From the NCBI RefSeq assembly GCF_019216885.1, contig NZ_JAAQRC020000001.1, positions 3,144,501 through 3,208,500 on the forward strand: a stretch of 64,000 bases of DNA, written 5' to 3'. Below, one piece after another: positions 27,838 to 37,219 of the stretch. The position numbers were made by a program, and so were the translations under genes. The DNA comes from Methylobacterium sp. SyP6R. Its GTDB lineage: Bacteria; Pseudomonadota; Alphaproteobacteria; Rhizobiales; Beijerinckiaceae. How positions within the stretch are numbered: position 1 is the first letter of the stretch; each line of letters starts with the position of its first letter. Below the pieces are notes generated by a model that was not told the DNA's origin, ran no database searches, and saw only the letters and a program-made list of their open reading frames with translations.

Positions 27838-28091
27838 CGTGGGTGAACACCGTGGGGACCGGCGAACAGGCGCCGGCTTCATCCCCCGGTAACCCCTTCG
27901 AAAACATCGGTCAGACCACCATATATCGGGATAAGCCGGTCTCTCGCCGCGGCGTCTCCCGCCTCATCGCTCCGCCTGCCCGCTCGCTGCGCGGACATGC
28001 GGCGCGGGTTCGCGCGGGAGGCCCCTCGCCGGGAGACCTTCAAAATCGTGCGCGAGAGCCGGCCTTCAGCCTTGCCGGCGACGGTGAGAGC

Positions 28092-29093
28092 ATGTCCGAG
28101 ACCATTCCCTCTCAGAATTCCGAGGGCCGCGACGACGCGATCCTTCCCTTCGCGGTCGAGCCCCTCGACGTGCGCGGCCGCGTCGTGCGCCTCGGCCCTT
28201 CCGTCGACACCATCCTGCGGCGTCACGGCTATCCGGACACCGTGGCGCGGCTCCTCGGCGAGGCCGCGGCGCTGACGGTCCTGCTCGGCTCCTCGCTCAA
28301 GTTCCAGGGCCGGTTCCAGCTCCAGACCAAGTCCGACGGCCCGGTCGACATGGTGGTGGTGGATTTCGAGGCGCCCGACCGGGTCCGCGCCACCGCCCGC
28401 TTCGATGCCGGCCGCGTCGCCGAGGCCGGTCCCCGCGCCGGCACTGCGCAGCTCCTCGGACGCGGTCACCTCGCCATGACCATCGACCAGGGTTCGGTCC
28501 AGAGCCGCTACCAGGGCGTGGTCGCGCTGGAGGGCCAGGGCTTCGAGGAGGCGGCGCACCAGTATTTCCGCCAGTCGGAGCAGATCCCGACCCGGGTCCG
28601 CCTCGCCGTCGCCGAGCAGGTCGAGGGCGCGGGACAGGCCTGGAGGGCCGGCGGCCTCCTGATGCAGTTCCTGCCGCACTCGCCCGAGCGCGCGCGGCTG
28701 GCCGACCTGCCGCCCGGCGACCTGCCGGAGGGGCATGCGCTCCTCGACGAGAGCCGACCACAGGAGGACGATGCCTGGGTCGAGGCCAAGTCGCTGGTGG
28801 CGACGATCGAGGACCACGAACTCGTCGACCCGACGGTGTCGAGCGAGCGCCTGCTCTACCGCCTCTTCCACGAGCGCGGCGTGCGGGTGTTCGAGGCGCT
28901 AGGGGTGCACGAGGCCTGCCGCTGCTCGCGCGAGCGGGTGATGGGCATGGTGCGCAACTTCTCGGCCGAGGAGCGCCGCGAGATCGTCGGGGATGACGGC
29001 CGGATCGGCATCACCTGCGAGTTCTGCTCGCGGCACTACGACCTCGACCCGGCCGAGGTCGAGGCCGAGATCGCGGGAAGCCCGCAGGCCTGA
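28092..29093 (+). CDS. hslO: Redox-regulated chaperonin Hsp33
   Basis: Hsp33 is a cytosolic holdase switched on by oxidation of a zinc-cysteine centre. The N-terminal domain reads VRGRVVRLGPSVDTILRRHG; the C-terminal redox switch is visible as EACRCSRERV (CxC) and ITCEFCSRHYDLD (CxxC). At 333 residues it is about 40 longer than the E. coli protein, mostly at the N-terminus. The start at 28092 (MSETIPSQNSEGRDDAILPF) follows GAGAG and is preferred over longer options. Confidence 0.96.
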   Translation: MSETIPSQNSEGRDDAILPFAVEPLDVRGRVVRLGPSVDTILRRHGYPDTVARLLGEAAALTVLLGSSLKFQGRFQLQTKSDGPVDMVVVDFEAPDRVRATARFDAGRVAEAGPRAGTAQLLGRGHLAMTIDQGSVQSRYQGVVALEGQGFEEAAHQYFRQSEQIPTRVRLAVAEQVEGAGQAWRAGGLLMQFLPHSPERARLADLPPGDLPEGHALLDESRPQEDDAWVEAKSLVATIEDHELVDPTVSSERLLYRLFHERGVRVFEALGVHEACRCSRERVMGMVRNFSAEERREIVGDDGRIGITCEFCSRHYDLDPAEVEAEIAGSPQA

Positions 29094-29186
29094 CGCAGCG
29101 AAAGAGGGGGCTTACGGGAACTTTTCGCACCGCAACGGACTCATATTGCGCCCGAGCGTGTCGGGCGTCTGATGCCGGAGCCGTCG

Positions 29187-29723
29187 ATGTCCCGCCCCCT
29201 CCTCGCCGCCGCGTTCCTCCTCGTCGCCGGCGCCAGCGCCGGCCTGGCGCAGGATGTCGGCGGTCCGAAGCCCGTGCCCGGCACTCCCGCCACCCTGAAC
29301 AACGACCTGCGGCCGACCTTCGTCGCCCAGGAGCCGAGCGACCTCGTCGCCACGAAGCTGATCGGCCAGAACATCCAGAACGGCGCCAACGAGACTATCG
29401 GCTCGATCGCCGACATCGTGCTCGGGCCGGATCTGGCGGTGAAGTCCTACGTCGTCGGTGTCGGTGGCTTCCTCGGCCTCGGTACCAAGTACGTCTCGGT
29501 GGCGAAGGAGGCGTTGCAGGTCACCCGGGTCGACGACAAGACCCTGAAGGCGGTGATCAACACCGACAAGGACCAGCTCCGCGCCGCGCCGGAATACGTC
29601 TATCTCGGCCAGCAGCCCGCCAAGGCGGATGCTCCGAAGTCCGGCGCGCAGGCAACCGACACGTCGAAATCCGACGTTCCCGCCTCGACCGGCACCACCA
29701 CGACCCAGCCGGTGCAGCAGTAA
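29187..29723 (+). CDS. PRC-barrel domain protein, exported, 178 aa
   Basis: The N-terminus MSRPLLAAAFLLVAGASAGL followed by AQD is a signal peptide with a typical cleavage site. The core LVATKLIGQNIQNGANETIG through IADIVLGPDLAVKSYVVGVG and KYVSVAKEALQVTR is a PRC barrel, common in periplasmic alphaproteobacterial proteins of unknown role. The C-terminal 40 residues are Thr/Ser/Ala-rich and disordered. ATG 29187 has GGAG six nt upstream; an earlier in-frame ATG at 29172 is less suitable. Confidence 0.85.
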   Translation: MSRPLLAAAFLLVAGASAGLAQDVGGPKPVPGTPATLNNDLRPTFVAQEPSDLVATKLIGQNIQNGANETIGSIADIVLGPDLAVKSYVVGVGGFLGLGTKYVSVAKEALQVTRVDDKTLKAVINTDKDQLRAAPEYVYLGQQPAKADAPKSGAQATDTSKSDVPASTGTTTTQPVQQ

Positions 29724-29732
29724 CCGCGAGTC

Positions 29733-29793
29733 TGGCGGGGTGGCAGCGTGCATGGCACGCTGTATTCCGGTTCAAAGCCGGATCGCCCCGCCA
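29733..29793 (+). promoter_or_regulatory. 61-nt three-way-junction sequence ending on the lysE start
   Basis: An 11-bp closing stem (29733-29743 with 29783-29793, two G-U pairs) encloses two hairpins: an 8-bp stem CAGCGTGC-ATG-GCACGCTG (29744-29762) and a 5-bp stem with a T-loop, TCCGG-TTCAAAG-CCGGA (29766-29782). Only 13 of 61 bases are unpaired. The last base is the A of the lysE ATG. The T-loop hairpin resembles a tRNA T-arm, but there is no anticodon arm. It could be a cis-regulatory RNA or a tRNA-like remnant. If lysE starts at GTG 29748, this stretch would be coding. Confidence 0.45.
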
Positions 29794-30404
29794 TGCCCCC
29801 CGACCTCTATCTCGGCTTCGTCGCCGCGACGCTCGTCCTGATCCTGATCCCGGGCCCGAACGTCGCCCTCATCGTCGCCAACAGCGTGGCCCATGGCACC
29901 CGCTACGGCCTCGTCACGGTGGCGGGGACCAGCGTGGCCCTGACGATCCAGCTCGTGCTCACGGTCGCCGGCCTCTCGGCGATGCTGAGCCTGATGGCGG
30001 CGTGGTTCGAGGTGCTGCGCTGGATCGGCGTCGCCTATCTCGCCTGGCTGGCCGTCCGCGCCTGGCGTGCCCCGGCGACCGACCTCGCGCAGACCGCGCC
30101 GGAACCCCGGGCCGTCCGGGTCATCGCGCTCCGCGGCTTCCTCGTGGCGCTCACCAACCCGAAGACGCTGCTGTTCTTCGGCGCGTTCCTGCCCCAGTTC
30201 GTCAGCCCGGATGCGGCGCCCCTCGGGCAGCTGGCGCTGCTCGCCGTGACCTTCCTGGTCCTGGCGATCGGCGGCGATGCGGTCTGGGCGGCGCTGGCGG
30301 GGCGGGCGCGGGTCGTGCTGGCGCGTGGGCGGTGGCGCAACCGGCTGACCGGTGGTCTGCTGATGGGGGCGGGCGTCGGGTTGGCGCTGGCGCGGCGGCC
30401 GTGA
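29793..30404 (+). CDS. LysE/RhtB-family exporter, 203 aa
   Basis: LysE-type transporters export amino acids or related small molecules. The protein begins MPPDLYLGFVAATLVLILIP and has the family motif PGPNVALIVANSVAHGTRYG, plus about six membrane helices and the FLVALTNPKTLLFFGAFLPQ signature. No clear ribosome-binding site precedes ATG 29793, where a stable RNA fold may lie. An in-frame GTG at 29748, preceded by GGCGGGG, would add 15 residues. Substrate not predictable. Confidence 0.93.
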   Translation: MPPDLYLGFVAATLVLILIPGPNVALIVANSVAHGTRYGLVTVAGTSVALTIQLVLTVAGLSAMLSLMAAWFEVLRWIGVAYLAWLAVRAWRAPATDLAQTAPEPRAVRVIALRGFLVALTNPKTLLFFGAFLPQFVSPDAAPLGQLALLAVTFLVLAIGGDAVWAALAGRARVVLARGRWRNRLTGGLLMGAGVGLALARRP

Positions 30405-30462
30405 GGTGGAACTGCAAACTCGCCGACGTGTGGAAGTAGAGCGCGTCTCCCTCCCCCTTGTG

Positions 30463-30541
30463 GGGAGGGGCTAGGGGTGGGGGTGGTGCAGACGGCACCG
30501 CCTCGCTCTATCCGGCACCACCCCCACCCCTAGCCCCTCCC
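30463..30541. repeat. Palindromic repeat with 27-bp perfect arms, copy 1
   Basis: Arms 30463-30489 and 30515-30541 are exact reverse complements (core GGCTAGGGGTGGGGGTGG). The same arm sequence recurs at 39873-39968. The gene-free stretch 30405-30718 otherwise holds an AT-richer patch near 30620-30690 with no ORF. The element lies between convergent lysE and argE and can terminate both. Confidence 0.8.
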
Positions 30542-30718
30542 GCAACTTGCAGCGATACCGGGCAAGCCCGGGATCGCCGGGGGGAGGGGAGGAGCGTTAC
30601 TTGCAAAGAGAGAGGATGGTCAGATCGAGTTGTCTGAATGCGACAATTGTCACGGGTGAGGAGAGCCCGCGATTAATTTTTACAACATGCACTCCTTGCG
30701 GAAGCTTGCTGTGACGTC

Positions 30719-31903
30719 TCACACCGGGCTCCACCCCGCCGCACAATCCCGCACCAGCTGGCGCAGGAAATCCTCTCCCGCCTCCAAAGCCGCCAGCGTG
30801 ATGTATTCGTCCGGCTGGTGAGCCTGGTCGATCGAGCCGGGGCCGCAGACGACGGTCGGCAGGCCGGCGAGCTGGAAGCGGCCGGCCTCGGTGGCGTAGG
30901 GCACCGTGATCGTGTGGTTGCGGCCGGCGAGCCGCAGGGCGAGGCGCTCGGCCGGGGAACCGGGCTCGGGTGCGAGCCCCGGTACCGCCGCATCCTCCTC
31001 GGTCTCGACGCGGCCGTAATCGCCGAAGCGGTTGAGCCGCTCGCGGGTCACCCGCTCGACTTCCGCGGAGAACAGGGCCGGGATCTCGTCGCGGGGAAGG
31101 TCCGGCAGGCCGCGGAATTCCCACTGGAACTCGCAGGCCTTGGGCAGGATGTTGCGGGCGGTGCCGCCACCGATCACCCCGACATGCACGGTCGTGTAGG
31201 CCGGATCGAACCGACCGCTGGCGTCGCCCCGCGCCGCCATCTGGTCGGCGATGCGGTTGAGCCCCGCCACCAGCTCCGCCGCCGCCATCACGGCGTTGGC
31301 GCCCAGCGCCGGCTTCGAGGAATGCGCCTCGTGGCCGTGGACGGTGGTGCGGTAGGTGTAGATGCTCTTGTGGGCGTCGGCCACGTCGAGGTCGGTCGGC
31401 TCGCCGACGATCACCGCGCCCGGCCGCGGCAGGTCCTTGCCGAAGCGCGCGATCACGTCGACGACGCCGAGGCAGGTCAGCTCCTCGTCGTAGGAGAGCA
31501 GGATGTGGATCGGCGTCTTGAGGTCGGCCGCCAGCATCTCCGGCACCAGGGCGAGGCAGAGCGCGTCGAAGCCCTTCATGTCGACGGCACCGCGGCCATA
31601 GGCCCGGCCGTCGGCGATGCGCAAGGTATAGGGATCGCTGGTCCAGTTCTGGCCGGCCACCGGCACCACGTCGGTATGGCCCGACAGCACCACGCCGCCG
31701 TCCCGCATCGGCCCGATCGTGGCGAAGAGCGCCGCCTTGTCGCCGGTCTCGTTGGGGGCGACGATGTAGGGCACGCCCCAGGCGTCGAGGTACTCGCCCA
31801 CCCACGCGATCAGCGGCAGGTTCGACCTCTGGCTCTCGGTATCGAAGGAGATCAGCCGGGCGAGCAGTTCGAGCGGGGTCAGGCGGGGGCCGGTCTTGGT
31901 CAT
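30719..31903 (-). CDS. argE: Acetylornithine deacetylase, 394 aa
   Basis: ArgE (M20 metallopeptidase family) removes the acetyl group from N-acetylornithine to give ornithine. Metal and catalytic motifs seen are LSGHTDVVPVAGQNW, YGRGAVDMKGFDAL and SYDEELTCLGVVD with the catalytic glutamate. The start MTKTGPRLTPLELLARLISF is typical. It supplies the step between ArgD and ArgF, which lie about 4 kb upstream on the other strand. Other M20 members (succinyl-diaminopimelate desuccinylase) are less likely given the overall pattern. Confidence 0.93.
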   Translation of the reverse strand: MTKTGPRLTPLELLARLISFDTESQRSNLPLIAWVGEYLDAWGVPYIVAPNETGDKAALFATIGPMRDGGVVLSGHTDVVPVAGQNWTSDPYTLRIADGRAYGRGAVDMKGFDALCLALVPEMLAADLKTPIHILLSYDEELTCLGVVDVIARFGKDLPRPGAVIVGEPTDLDVADAHKSIYTYRTTVHGHEAHSSKPALGANAVMAAAELVAGLNRIADQMAARGDASGRFDPAYTTVHVGVIGGGTARNILPKACEFQWEFRGLPDLPRDEIPALFSAEVERVTRERLNRFGDYGRVETEEDAAVPGLAPEPGSPAERLALRLAGRNHTITVPYATEAGRFQLAGLPTVVCGPGSIDQAHQPDEYITLAALEAGEDFLRQLVRDCAAGWSPV

Positions 31904-32017
31904 CGGGGCAGGCTGTCTCGCGCAACGGGATTCGAAGCCCCGGTCTTAGCGCAAGCTCACGCCCCTCGACAGCCGCCCCGGCGCAACGTCCCCCAGACGC
32001 CGGAGCACAGGCTCCTG

Positions 32018-32410
32018 TTAGTGCATCACCCGGCGCACATGCGGCGAATCGAGCGAGAAGGCGGGGATCGCCGCCTCGAAGCTGCGGCCGTCGGCGGTCG
32101 CCATGGTGTAGGTGCCCTCCATCGTGCCGTCCGGCGTCGTGAGGGGGCAGCCGCTGGTATAGCTGAACGATTCGCCGGGCCCGAGCACCGGCTGCTTGCC
32201 GACCACGCCGGCGCCGCGCACCTCCTGCATCTCGCCGCGACCGTCGACGATGCGCCAGTGGCGGGAGCGCAGCTGCACCTGCTCGCTGCCGTTGTTGGTG
32301 ATCTCCACCGTGTAGGCGAAGAAGTAGCGTCCGCTGTCGGGCGAGGATTCCTCCTCGACGAAGCGCGGCTGCACGGACACGCTGATGCCGCGGGTCTCTG
32401 CCTTGTACAT
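32018..32410 (-). CDS. apaG: ApaG protein (DUF525), 130 aa
   Basis: ApaG is a small immunoglobulin-like fold protein of uncertain function, linked with magnesium/cobalt tolerance in enterobacteria. Sequence MYKAETRGISVSVQPRFVEE, FFAYTVEITNNGSEQVQLRS and HWRIVDGRGEMQEVRGAGVV followed by GKQPVLGPGESFSY matches the family along its length. It lies upstream of argE on the same strand with a 114-nt gap. No lesion. Confidence 0.95.
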   Translation of the reverse strand: MYKAETRGISVSVQPRFVEEESSPDSGRYFFAYTVEITNNGSEQVQLRSRHWRIVDGRGEMQEVRGAGVVGKQPVLGPGESFSYTSGCPLTTPDGTMEGTYTMATADGRSFEAAIPAFSLDSPHVRRVMH

Positions 32411-32543
32411 CAGGGAACCTCCGCTGGCGGCCCCGCAGGCAAGCGCGACGGCCGGCGGGGGTCGTGGTACGTCCGGCCTTCCGGATCGTCAATCACCGGC
32501 GATCACGGTCGGTAATCCTGCACGAGGCGCGCCCGTTCCCGCC

Positions 32544-33044
32544 ATGAGGTTTCTTCGCTCGTCCACGACCGTCGCGGGCCTTGCCGCCGCCGCGGCGCTG
32601 GCGCTCCGGGCCGATGCCACGGCGCTCGCCCTGCTCGCCCTCTGGTGCGGGCTGACCCTGCTCGCGGCGCGGCGGGGGATGGCGGGGGAGGAGGGAGCCC
32701 GGATCCGCCTCGCGCTTGCCCTCGCGCTGGCGTGGCGGGCGCCCGGCGGTCCGGCGGCGGCACTCAGCGCGGCGCTCCTCGTCGAGATCGCCGTGGCGCG
32801 GCTGACGGCCGTCGCGGCGGCCCGGACCGGGACGGCGATGCCCGGCCTGGACCCGCACTCGCTGATCCTTGCCGGCGGGCGGGGGGCCGACATCGTCGCA
32901 GGTGCGGGCCTTGCCGCCCTGATCCTGTGGCCGGATCGGCTGCCGCTGATCGCGAGCGCGCTCGCCGGCCTCACCGCCATGGGGGCGATCGCCCGGGCGA
33001 GCCTCGCACTCGCGGTGATGCGGGGGATGCGCGACGAGGCGTGA
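32544..33044 (+). CDS. Hypothetical membrane protein, 166 aa
   Basis: The frame from ATG 32544 is Ala/Leu-rich with about four to five hydrophobic stretches (VAGLAAAAALALRADATALA and LALLALWCGLTLLAARR among them) separated by arginines. It resembles an integral membrane protein but carries no motif I recognise. It is divergent from apaG and 60 nt upstream of the dCTP deaminase gene, so could be co-transcribed with it. Alternative starts upstream exist. Moderate certainty that it is real. Confidence 0.6.
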   Translation: MRFLRSSTTVAGLAAAAALALRADATALALLALWCGLTLLAARRGMAGEEGARIRLALALALAWRAPGGPAAALSAALLVEIAVARLTAVAAARTGTAMPGLDPHSLILAGGRGADIVAGAGLAALILWPDRLPLIASALAGLTAMGAIARASLALAVMRGMRDEA

Positions 33045-33104
33045 TCCTCTTCACCTCGTCGCAACCCTGGCCTACGACAGTGGCCGCTTGAGGATGGACA
33101 GGTC

Positions 33105-34190
33105 ATGGTGAAGCTCGAGGACGGGATTCAATCGGCGGAGAGCATCGTGGCGCTGGCCGCCGCCGGGGTGATCCGGCCGGCCAGCCCCTTTGCGGACGAT
33201 CAGGTCCAGCCGGCGAGCCTCGACCTGCGCTTGGGCAACCGGGCCTGGCGGGTGCGGGCGAGCTTCCTGCCAGGGCGCACCCGCGACGTCGCCGCCTGCC
33301 TCGACAAGCTCAAGCTGCACGAGATCGACCTGCGCCAGGGCGCGGTGCTGGAGACCGGCTGCGTCTACATCGCCGAGCTCCAGGAGGGCCTGGCCCTGCC
33401 GCCGGACCTCGCCGCGAGCGCCAACCCCAAAAGCTCGACCGGGCGCATCGACGTGTTCACCCGGGTCATCACCGACCAGGCGCGGGAATTCGACATGGTC
33501 GAGGCCGGCTATGCCGGGCCGCTCTTCGCCGAGATCTCGCCGCGCACCTTCCCGGTGCTGGTGCGCACCGGCTCGCGCCTGTCGCAGCTGCGCTTCCGCC
33601 GCGGCGCGGTGCGGCTCGACGATGCGGCGCTCGCCCGCCTGCACGCGGCGACGCCGCTGGTCGATTCGTCCGACCCCTCGTTCCAGGGCGGCGTCGCGGT
33701 CTCGGTCGATCTCTCGGGCTTCGACGGGCTGATCGGCTACCGCGCCAAGCGCCATACCGGCCTCGTCGACGTCGACCGGCCCCGGTCCTATCCGGCGGGC
33801 GAGTTCTGGGAGCCCCTGCGGGCCGACGGATCCGGCACGCTCATCCTCGATCCGGGCCAGTTCTACATCCTGGCCTCGAAGGAGGCGGTGCAGGTACCGC
33901 CGGACTTCGCCGCCGAGATGGTGCCGTTCGATCCCCTGGTGGGCGAGTTCCGGGTCCATTACGCCGGCTTCTTCGATCCCGGCTTCGGCCATGCCGAGGC
34001 CGGCGGCACCGGCGCCCGCGCGGTGCTGGAGGTGCGCTCCCGCGACGTGCCGTTCATGCTGGAGGACGGCCAGATCGTCGGCCGCCTCGTCTACGAACGC
34101 ATGGCCCAGCGCCCGGCCGCCCTCTACGGCAGTGCCGCCGGCTCGAACTACCAGGCGCAGGGGCTGAAGCTCTCGAAGCACTTCGTCTGA
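33105..34190 (+). CDS. dcd: dCTP deaminase, double-length form, 361 aa
   Basis: Dcd deaminates dCTP to dUTP for thymidylate synthesis. The protein is about twice the E. coli length and contains two dUTPase-fold halves. The first includes QVQPASLDLRLGNRAW, NPKSSTGRIDVFTRVITDQA and EAGYAGPLFAEISPRTFPVL. The second includes LILDPGQFYILASKEAVQVP, GEFRVHYAGFFDPGFG and LEVRSRDVPFMLEDGQIVGR. This duplicated form is known from alphaproteobacteria. The halves differ strongly, so one may be catalytic and the other structural. ATG 33105 follows GGACAGGTC. Confidence 0.9.
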   Translation: MVKLEDGIQSAESIVALAAAGVIRPASPFADDQVQPASLDLRLGNRAWRVRASFLPGRTRDVAACLDKLKLHEIDLRQGAVLETGCVYIAELQEGLALPPDLAASANPKSSTGRIDVFTRVITDQAREFDMVEAGYAGPLFAEISPRTFPVLVRTGSRLSQLRFRRGAVRLDDAALARLHAATPLVDSSDPSFQGGVAVSVDLSGFDGLIGYRAKRHTGLVDVDRPRSYPAGEFWEPLRADGSGTLILDPGQFYILASKEAVQVPPDFAAEMVPFDPLVGEFRVHYAGFFDPGFGHAEAGGTGARAVLEVRSRDVPFMLEDGQIVGRLVYERMAQRPAALYGSAAGSNYQAQGLKLSKHFV

Positions 34191-34232
34191 CCCTCGCCTC
34201 CGGGCGACCGCCCCGGGATTGGGTGACGCACG

Positions 34233-34270
34233 AAAAGGGGCCCGACCGCAGCGCGATCGGGCCCTTCTTT
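34233..34270. terminator. Bidirectional terminator between dcd and chemoreceptor
   Basis: GGGCCCGA (34238-34245) pairs with TCGGGCCC (34257-34264), with AAAA before the left arm and TTCTTT after the right. A run of A on one side and T on the other is the classic two-way terminator for convergent genes. Confidence 0.85.
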
Positions 34271-34287
34271 CTGGCCGCCGCCAAGGT

Positions 34288-35973
34288 TCAGGCCGCCTTG
34301 ACCCGCCCGAGGAAGCTCGTCACCTCGTGCCGCAGCATCTCCGATTGACGTGACAGCTCCTGCGCGGCGCCCAGGACCTGGGAGGCCGCCTGGCTGGTCT
34401 GACCGGCGCCGTCGCGCACGCCGGCGATGTTGCCGGTGACCTGCTCGGTGCCGCGGGCCGCCTGCTGCACGTTACGGGTGATCTCCTGCACGGCGCTGCC
34501 CTGCTCCTCCATCGCCGCCGCGATGCTGGCGGCGTAGGTCGACATGTCCTCGATCACCTTGGCGATCTGGCGGATGTCGCCCACCGTCGCGCGGGTCGCC
34601 TCCTGGATCTCGCCGATCCGGGCGCCGATCTCGTCGGTGGCCTTGCCGGTCTGGCCGGCGAGTTCCTTCACTTCCGCGGCGACGACGGCGAAGCCGCGCC
34701 CCGCCGCACCGGCCCGCGCCGCCTCGATGGTGGCGTTGAGCGCGAGCAGGTTGGTCTGGCTGGCGATGCTCGACACGGTGGCGACGAAGTCGTTGATCCG
34801 CTCCGCCGTCCCGGCGAGGCGCTGCACCGTCGCGTTGGTGCGCGCGGCATCCTCCACCGCGCGGGCGGCGATGCGGGACGATTGGTTGACCTGCTGGACG
34901 ATCTCCTGGATCGAGGCGGTCATCTCCTCGCTGGCCGCCGCGACCGTCTGGACGTTCGCGGAGGTCTGCGACGCGGCGCCCGCCACCGTCACGGTCTGGC
35001 GGGTCGTCTCCTCGGCCACGTCGGTCATGGAGCGTGCCGTCGCCTCCATCTCGGTGGCGGCGCCGGCAAGGCCGGCGGTAAGGCCCGACACCGTCTGCTC
35101 GAACGCCCGCGCCAGGTCGTCGACGAGGCGGGCGCGGCGCATCCGGGCCTCGTCCTCGGCGGCCTGGGCGGCGGCCAGCCTGTCCGCCTCGATGGCGTTC
35201 CGGCGAAACACCTCGACGGCCCGCGCCATGGCGCCGACCTCGTCGCCGCGCTCCACACCCGCGACCACGATCGACTTGTCGCCTTGCGCCAGCCGCTGCA
35301 TCAGCGCGGCCATCGCCCGCAGCGGCATCGCCAGGGTGCGCGAGACCATCAGGGCCATCACGGCGGCGATCAGCAGGCTCGCGGCGACGCCGAGGAGGTT
35401 CATCAGGTCGGCGAGGCCGAAGGTGCGCTCCTGCGCCCGCTCGCGCACGGTCATCAGGTCGTCCTCGACCTTGCGGATCTCCGCCGCCTTCGCGCGCAGG
35501 GCATCCATGGCCGCCTTGCCGGCTCCCTTCGCTTCGATGGCGCGGGCCTGGTCGCGGGTGCCCGCATCGCCCATCAGGGCGATTTCCCGCTCGGCGACGT
35601 CCTGCATCCAGCGTCGCGCCTCCCGGTCGAGCGCGTCGAGGCGCACCTGCTGCGCGGGGTTGTCGGCGGTCAGACGCTTGGCCTCGGCAAAGGCGGTCCG
35701 GTAGGCCTGCTGCCCCTCGCTGTAGGGGGCGAGGAAGTGCTGATCGGCCGAGACCAGATAGCCGCGCAGGCCTGTCTCCTGATTGAGCATCCCGGACACT
35801 ATATCGTCGACGGCATGGAGCACGGCCTGCGTATGCCCAGTCCAGTGGTTGCGCTCCTTGATCGACTGAAAGCTCCAGTAATTCAGGGCGTTGACCGTCA
35901 GGGTGACGGCCACCAGGCTGCCGAACGCGACGGTCAGTTTGGGGACGATCTTGAGATTGTTGAGCGCGCGCAT
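34288..35973 (-). CDS. Methyl-accepting chemotaxis protein with CHASE3-like sensor, 561 aa
   Basis: This is a membrane chemoreceptor signalling to CheA. Helix 1 ([20 protein letters not shown]) is followed by a periplasmic helical sensor of CHASE3 type ([20 protein letters not shown]), a second membrane helix ([20 protein letters not shown]), a HAMP linker, and the long signalling hairpin whose tip is [23 protein letters not shown] 35973 ([18 protein letters not shown]) is preferred to 35988. The 36074-36200 leader is AT-rich and probably holds the promoter. No chemotaxis operon is nearby, so it is an orphan receptor; ligand unknown. Confidence 0.95.
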   Translation of the reverse strand: MRALNNLKIVPKLTVAFGSLVAVTLTVNALNYWSFQSIKERNHWTGHTQAVLHAVDDIVSGMLNQETGLRGYLVSADQHFLAPYSEGQQAYRTAFAEAKRLTADNPAQQVRLDALDREARRWMQDVAEREIALMGDAGTRDQARAIEAKGAGKAAMDALRAKAAEIRKVEDDLMTVRERAQERTFGLADLMNLLGVAASLLIAAVMALMVSRTLAMPLRAMAALMQRLAQGDKSIVVAGVERGDEVGAMARAVEVFRRNAIEADRLAAAQAAEDEARMRRARLVDDLARAFEQTVSGLTAGLAGAATEMEATARSMTDVAEETTRQTVTVAGAASQTSANVQTVAAASEEMTASIQEIVQQVNQSSRIAARAVEDAARTNATVQRLAGTAERINDFVATVSSIASQTNLLALNATIEAARAGAAGRGFAVVAAEVKELAGQTGKATDEIGARIGEIQEATRATVGDIRQIAKVIEDMSTYAASIAAAMEEQGSAVQEITRNVQQAARGTEQVTGNIAGVRDGAGQTSQAASQVLGAAQELSRQSEMLRHEVTSFLGRVKAA

Positions 35974-36200
35974 CGGGCCTGCTCGCAAGGACAGCCCTTG
36001 GGAGCTGCCGGTGGGTCGGTTACGCAGATCTGCGTCCGTCCACCTTGGCGATGAGTCGTTAAGATCGATTCATTGTTGACGCTTTTGCGTTCAGGTTACT
36101 GTTATGGAGCAAATTGTATCAATCAAAGGTTGCAATTGGGCGCTCATGCAGAAACCGTGAAATAAAGGGCGCGCCCTGTCATCACCAATACATAGCTGTC

Positions 36201-36325
36201 ATACCAATGGCCCAGGATGCTGACGCATCGGGCCATTGATACAACTCGAATTTTCGATTTCAAGCCAGAGGCTCGGCAAAAATTCGAGAACGGAACCAAA
36301 GATCGTTTCCAACGACCGTTGGTAT
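36201..36325. repeat. 125-bp miniature repeat, copy 2 (MITE-like)
   Basis: Starts ATACCAATGG and ends CCGTTGGTAT, in the same orientation and with the same length as the copy at 2016-2140. A handful of substitutions separate the two. It lies between the chemoreceptor promoter region and the pgl 3' region. The following 36326-36508 stretch has small hairpins (GCCCGC against GCGGGC) but no gene. Confidence 0.8.
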
Positions 36326-36508
36326 CAGACGTTGGAATGCCCGCGCCTCACGATGCGGGCCGAGGTCTGATTTCACGGACGAAAATGCCCGTACCTGCAT
36401 CTCGCGTGGGCATGCCGAAACCCCACCGGACGGGGCGCGGCGCCGACATGACCCAATGGCAGCATGCTCGCGCCTGCGTTGTGTCGTGGATGCCGGCGCC
36501 TGCGCCCG

Positions 36509-37219
36509 TCAGACCGCCGCGTCCCGATCGAGCAGCCACACGGTCTCGCCCCAGGCCTTTGCGTGTCCCGACGGCAGGTCCTCACCGGAGGCGAGGCGGG
36601 ACAGGGGTGCCCGCTTGCCCGCGCCGGTGACCAGGAACAGGATCAGCGGCGTGGCGCCGAGCGCCGAAAGGGTCAGGCTCACCCGCGGCACGAAGGGGCT
36701 AAGACCCGCCTCCGGTACCGCCACCACCCAGGCCGCCGCCTCCCGCGCCTCGGGCTTGCCCGGAAACAGCGAGGCGGTGTGGCCGTCCTCGCCGAGCCCG
36801 AGGAGGACGAGGTCGAACAGGGGCCGGGCGGGGTCGAGCCGATCGGCGCCGTACCAGGCCCGCAACTCCGCCGCGTAAGCGGCGGCGCAGGCCTGCGGGG
36901 TCCGGTCGGTCGGGATCGGGTGCAGGTGGCCGTCGGGGACGAGGTCGCCGAAGGCGTCTTCCGTCAGCCGCCGGTTGCTGCCGGCCTCCGGCCCGTCACC
37001 GACGCGCTCGTCGCCGAAGAACCAGTGCAGGCGCTCCCACGGGAGGCGGTCGCGAAACTCCGGCCCGGCGAGCAGCCGGTAGAGAAGCTTCGGGGTCGAG
37101 CCGCCCGACAGGCAGATCCCGATCCGGTCCGGCTTGGCCCCCGCCACCGCGACCAGCCGCTCGGCCGCCGCCCGGGCGACCGCGTCGGGATCGGGCAGCA
37201 CCTCGTGATGCCCGGTCAT
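36509..37219 (-). CDS. pgl: 6-phosphogluconolactonase
   Basis: Hydrolyses 6-phosphogluconolactone made by Zwf. The DevB/SOL-type sequence shows GICLSGGSTPKLLYRLLAG, LHWFFGDERVGDG, NRRLTEDAF and LVLLGLGEDGHTASLFPG. At 236 residues it has the normal size. Its ATG overlaps the zwf stop (ATGA), placing it last in a gnd-zwf-pgl coupled unit. Confidence 0.96.
   Translation of the reverse strand: MTGHHEVLPDPDAVARAAAERLVAVAGAKPDRIGICLSGGSTPKLLYRLLAGPEFRDRLPWERLHWFFGDERVGDGPEAGSNRRLTEDAFGDLVPDGHLHPIPTDRTPQACAAAYAAELRAWYGADRLDPARPLFDLVLLGLGEDGHTASLFPGKPEAREAAAWVVAVPEAGLSPFVPRVSLTLSALGATPLILFLVTGAGKRAPLSRLASGEDLPSGHAKAWGETVWLLDRDAAV

Noticed and set aside
29737..29793. Canonical tRNA gene with encoded CCA
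   Set aside because: T-arm and a 3' CCA are present, but there is no anticodon arm or D-arm: only a 22-nt interval with one hairpin lies between acceptor and T-arm, and the CCA is paired in the closing stem. Kept as an RNA-like element instead.
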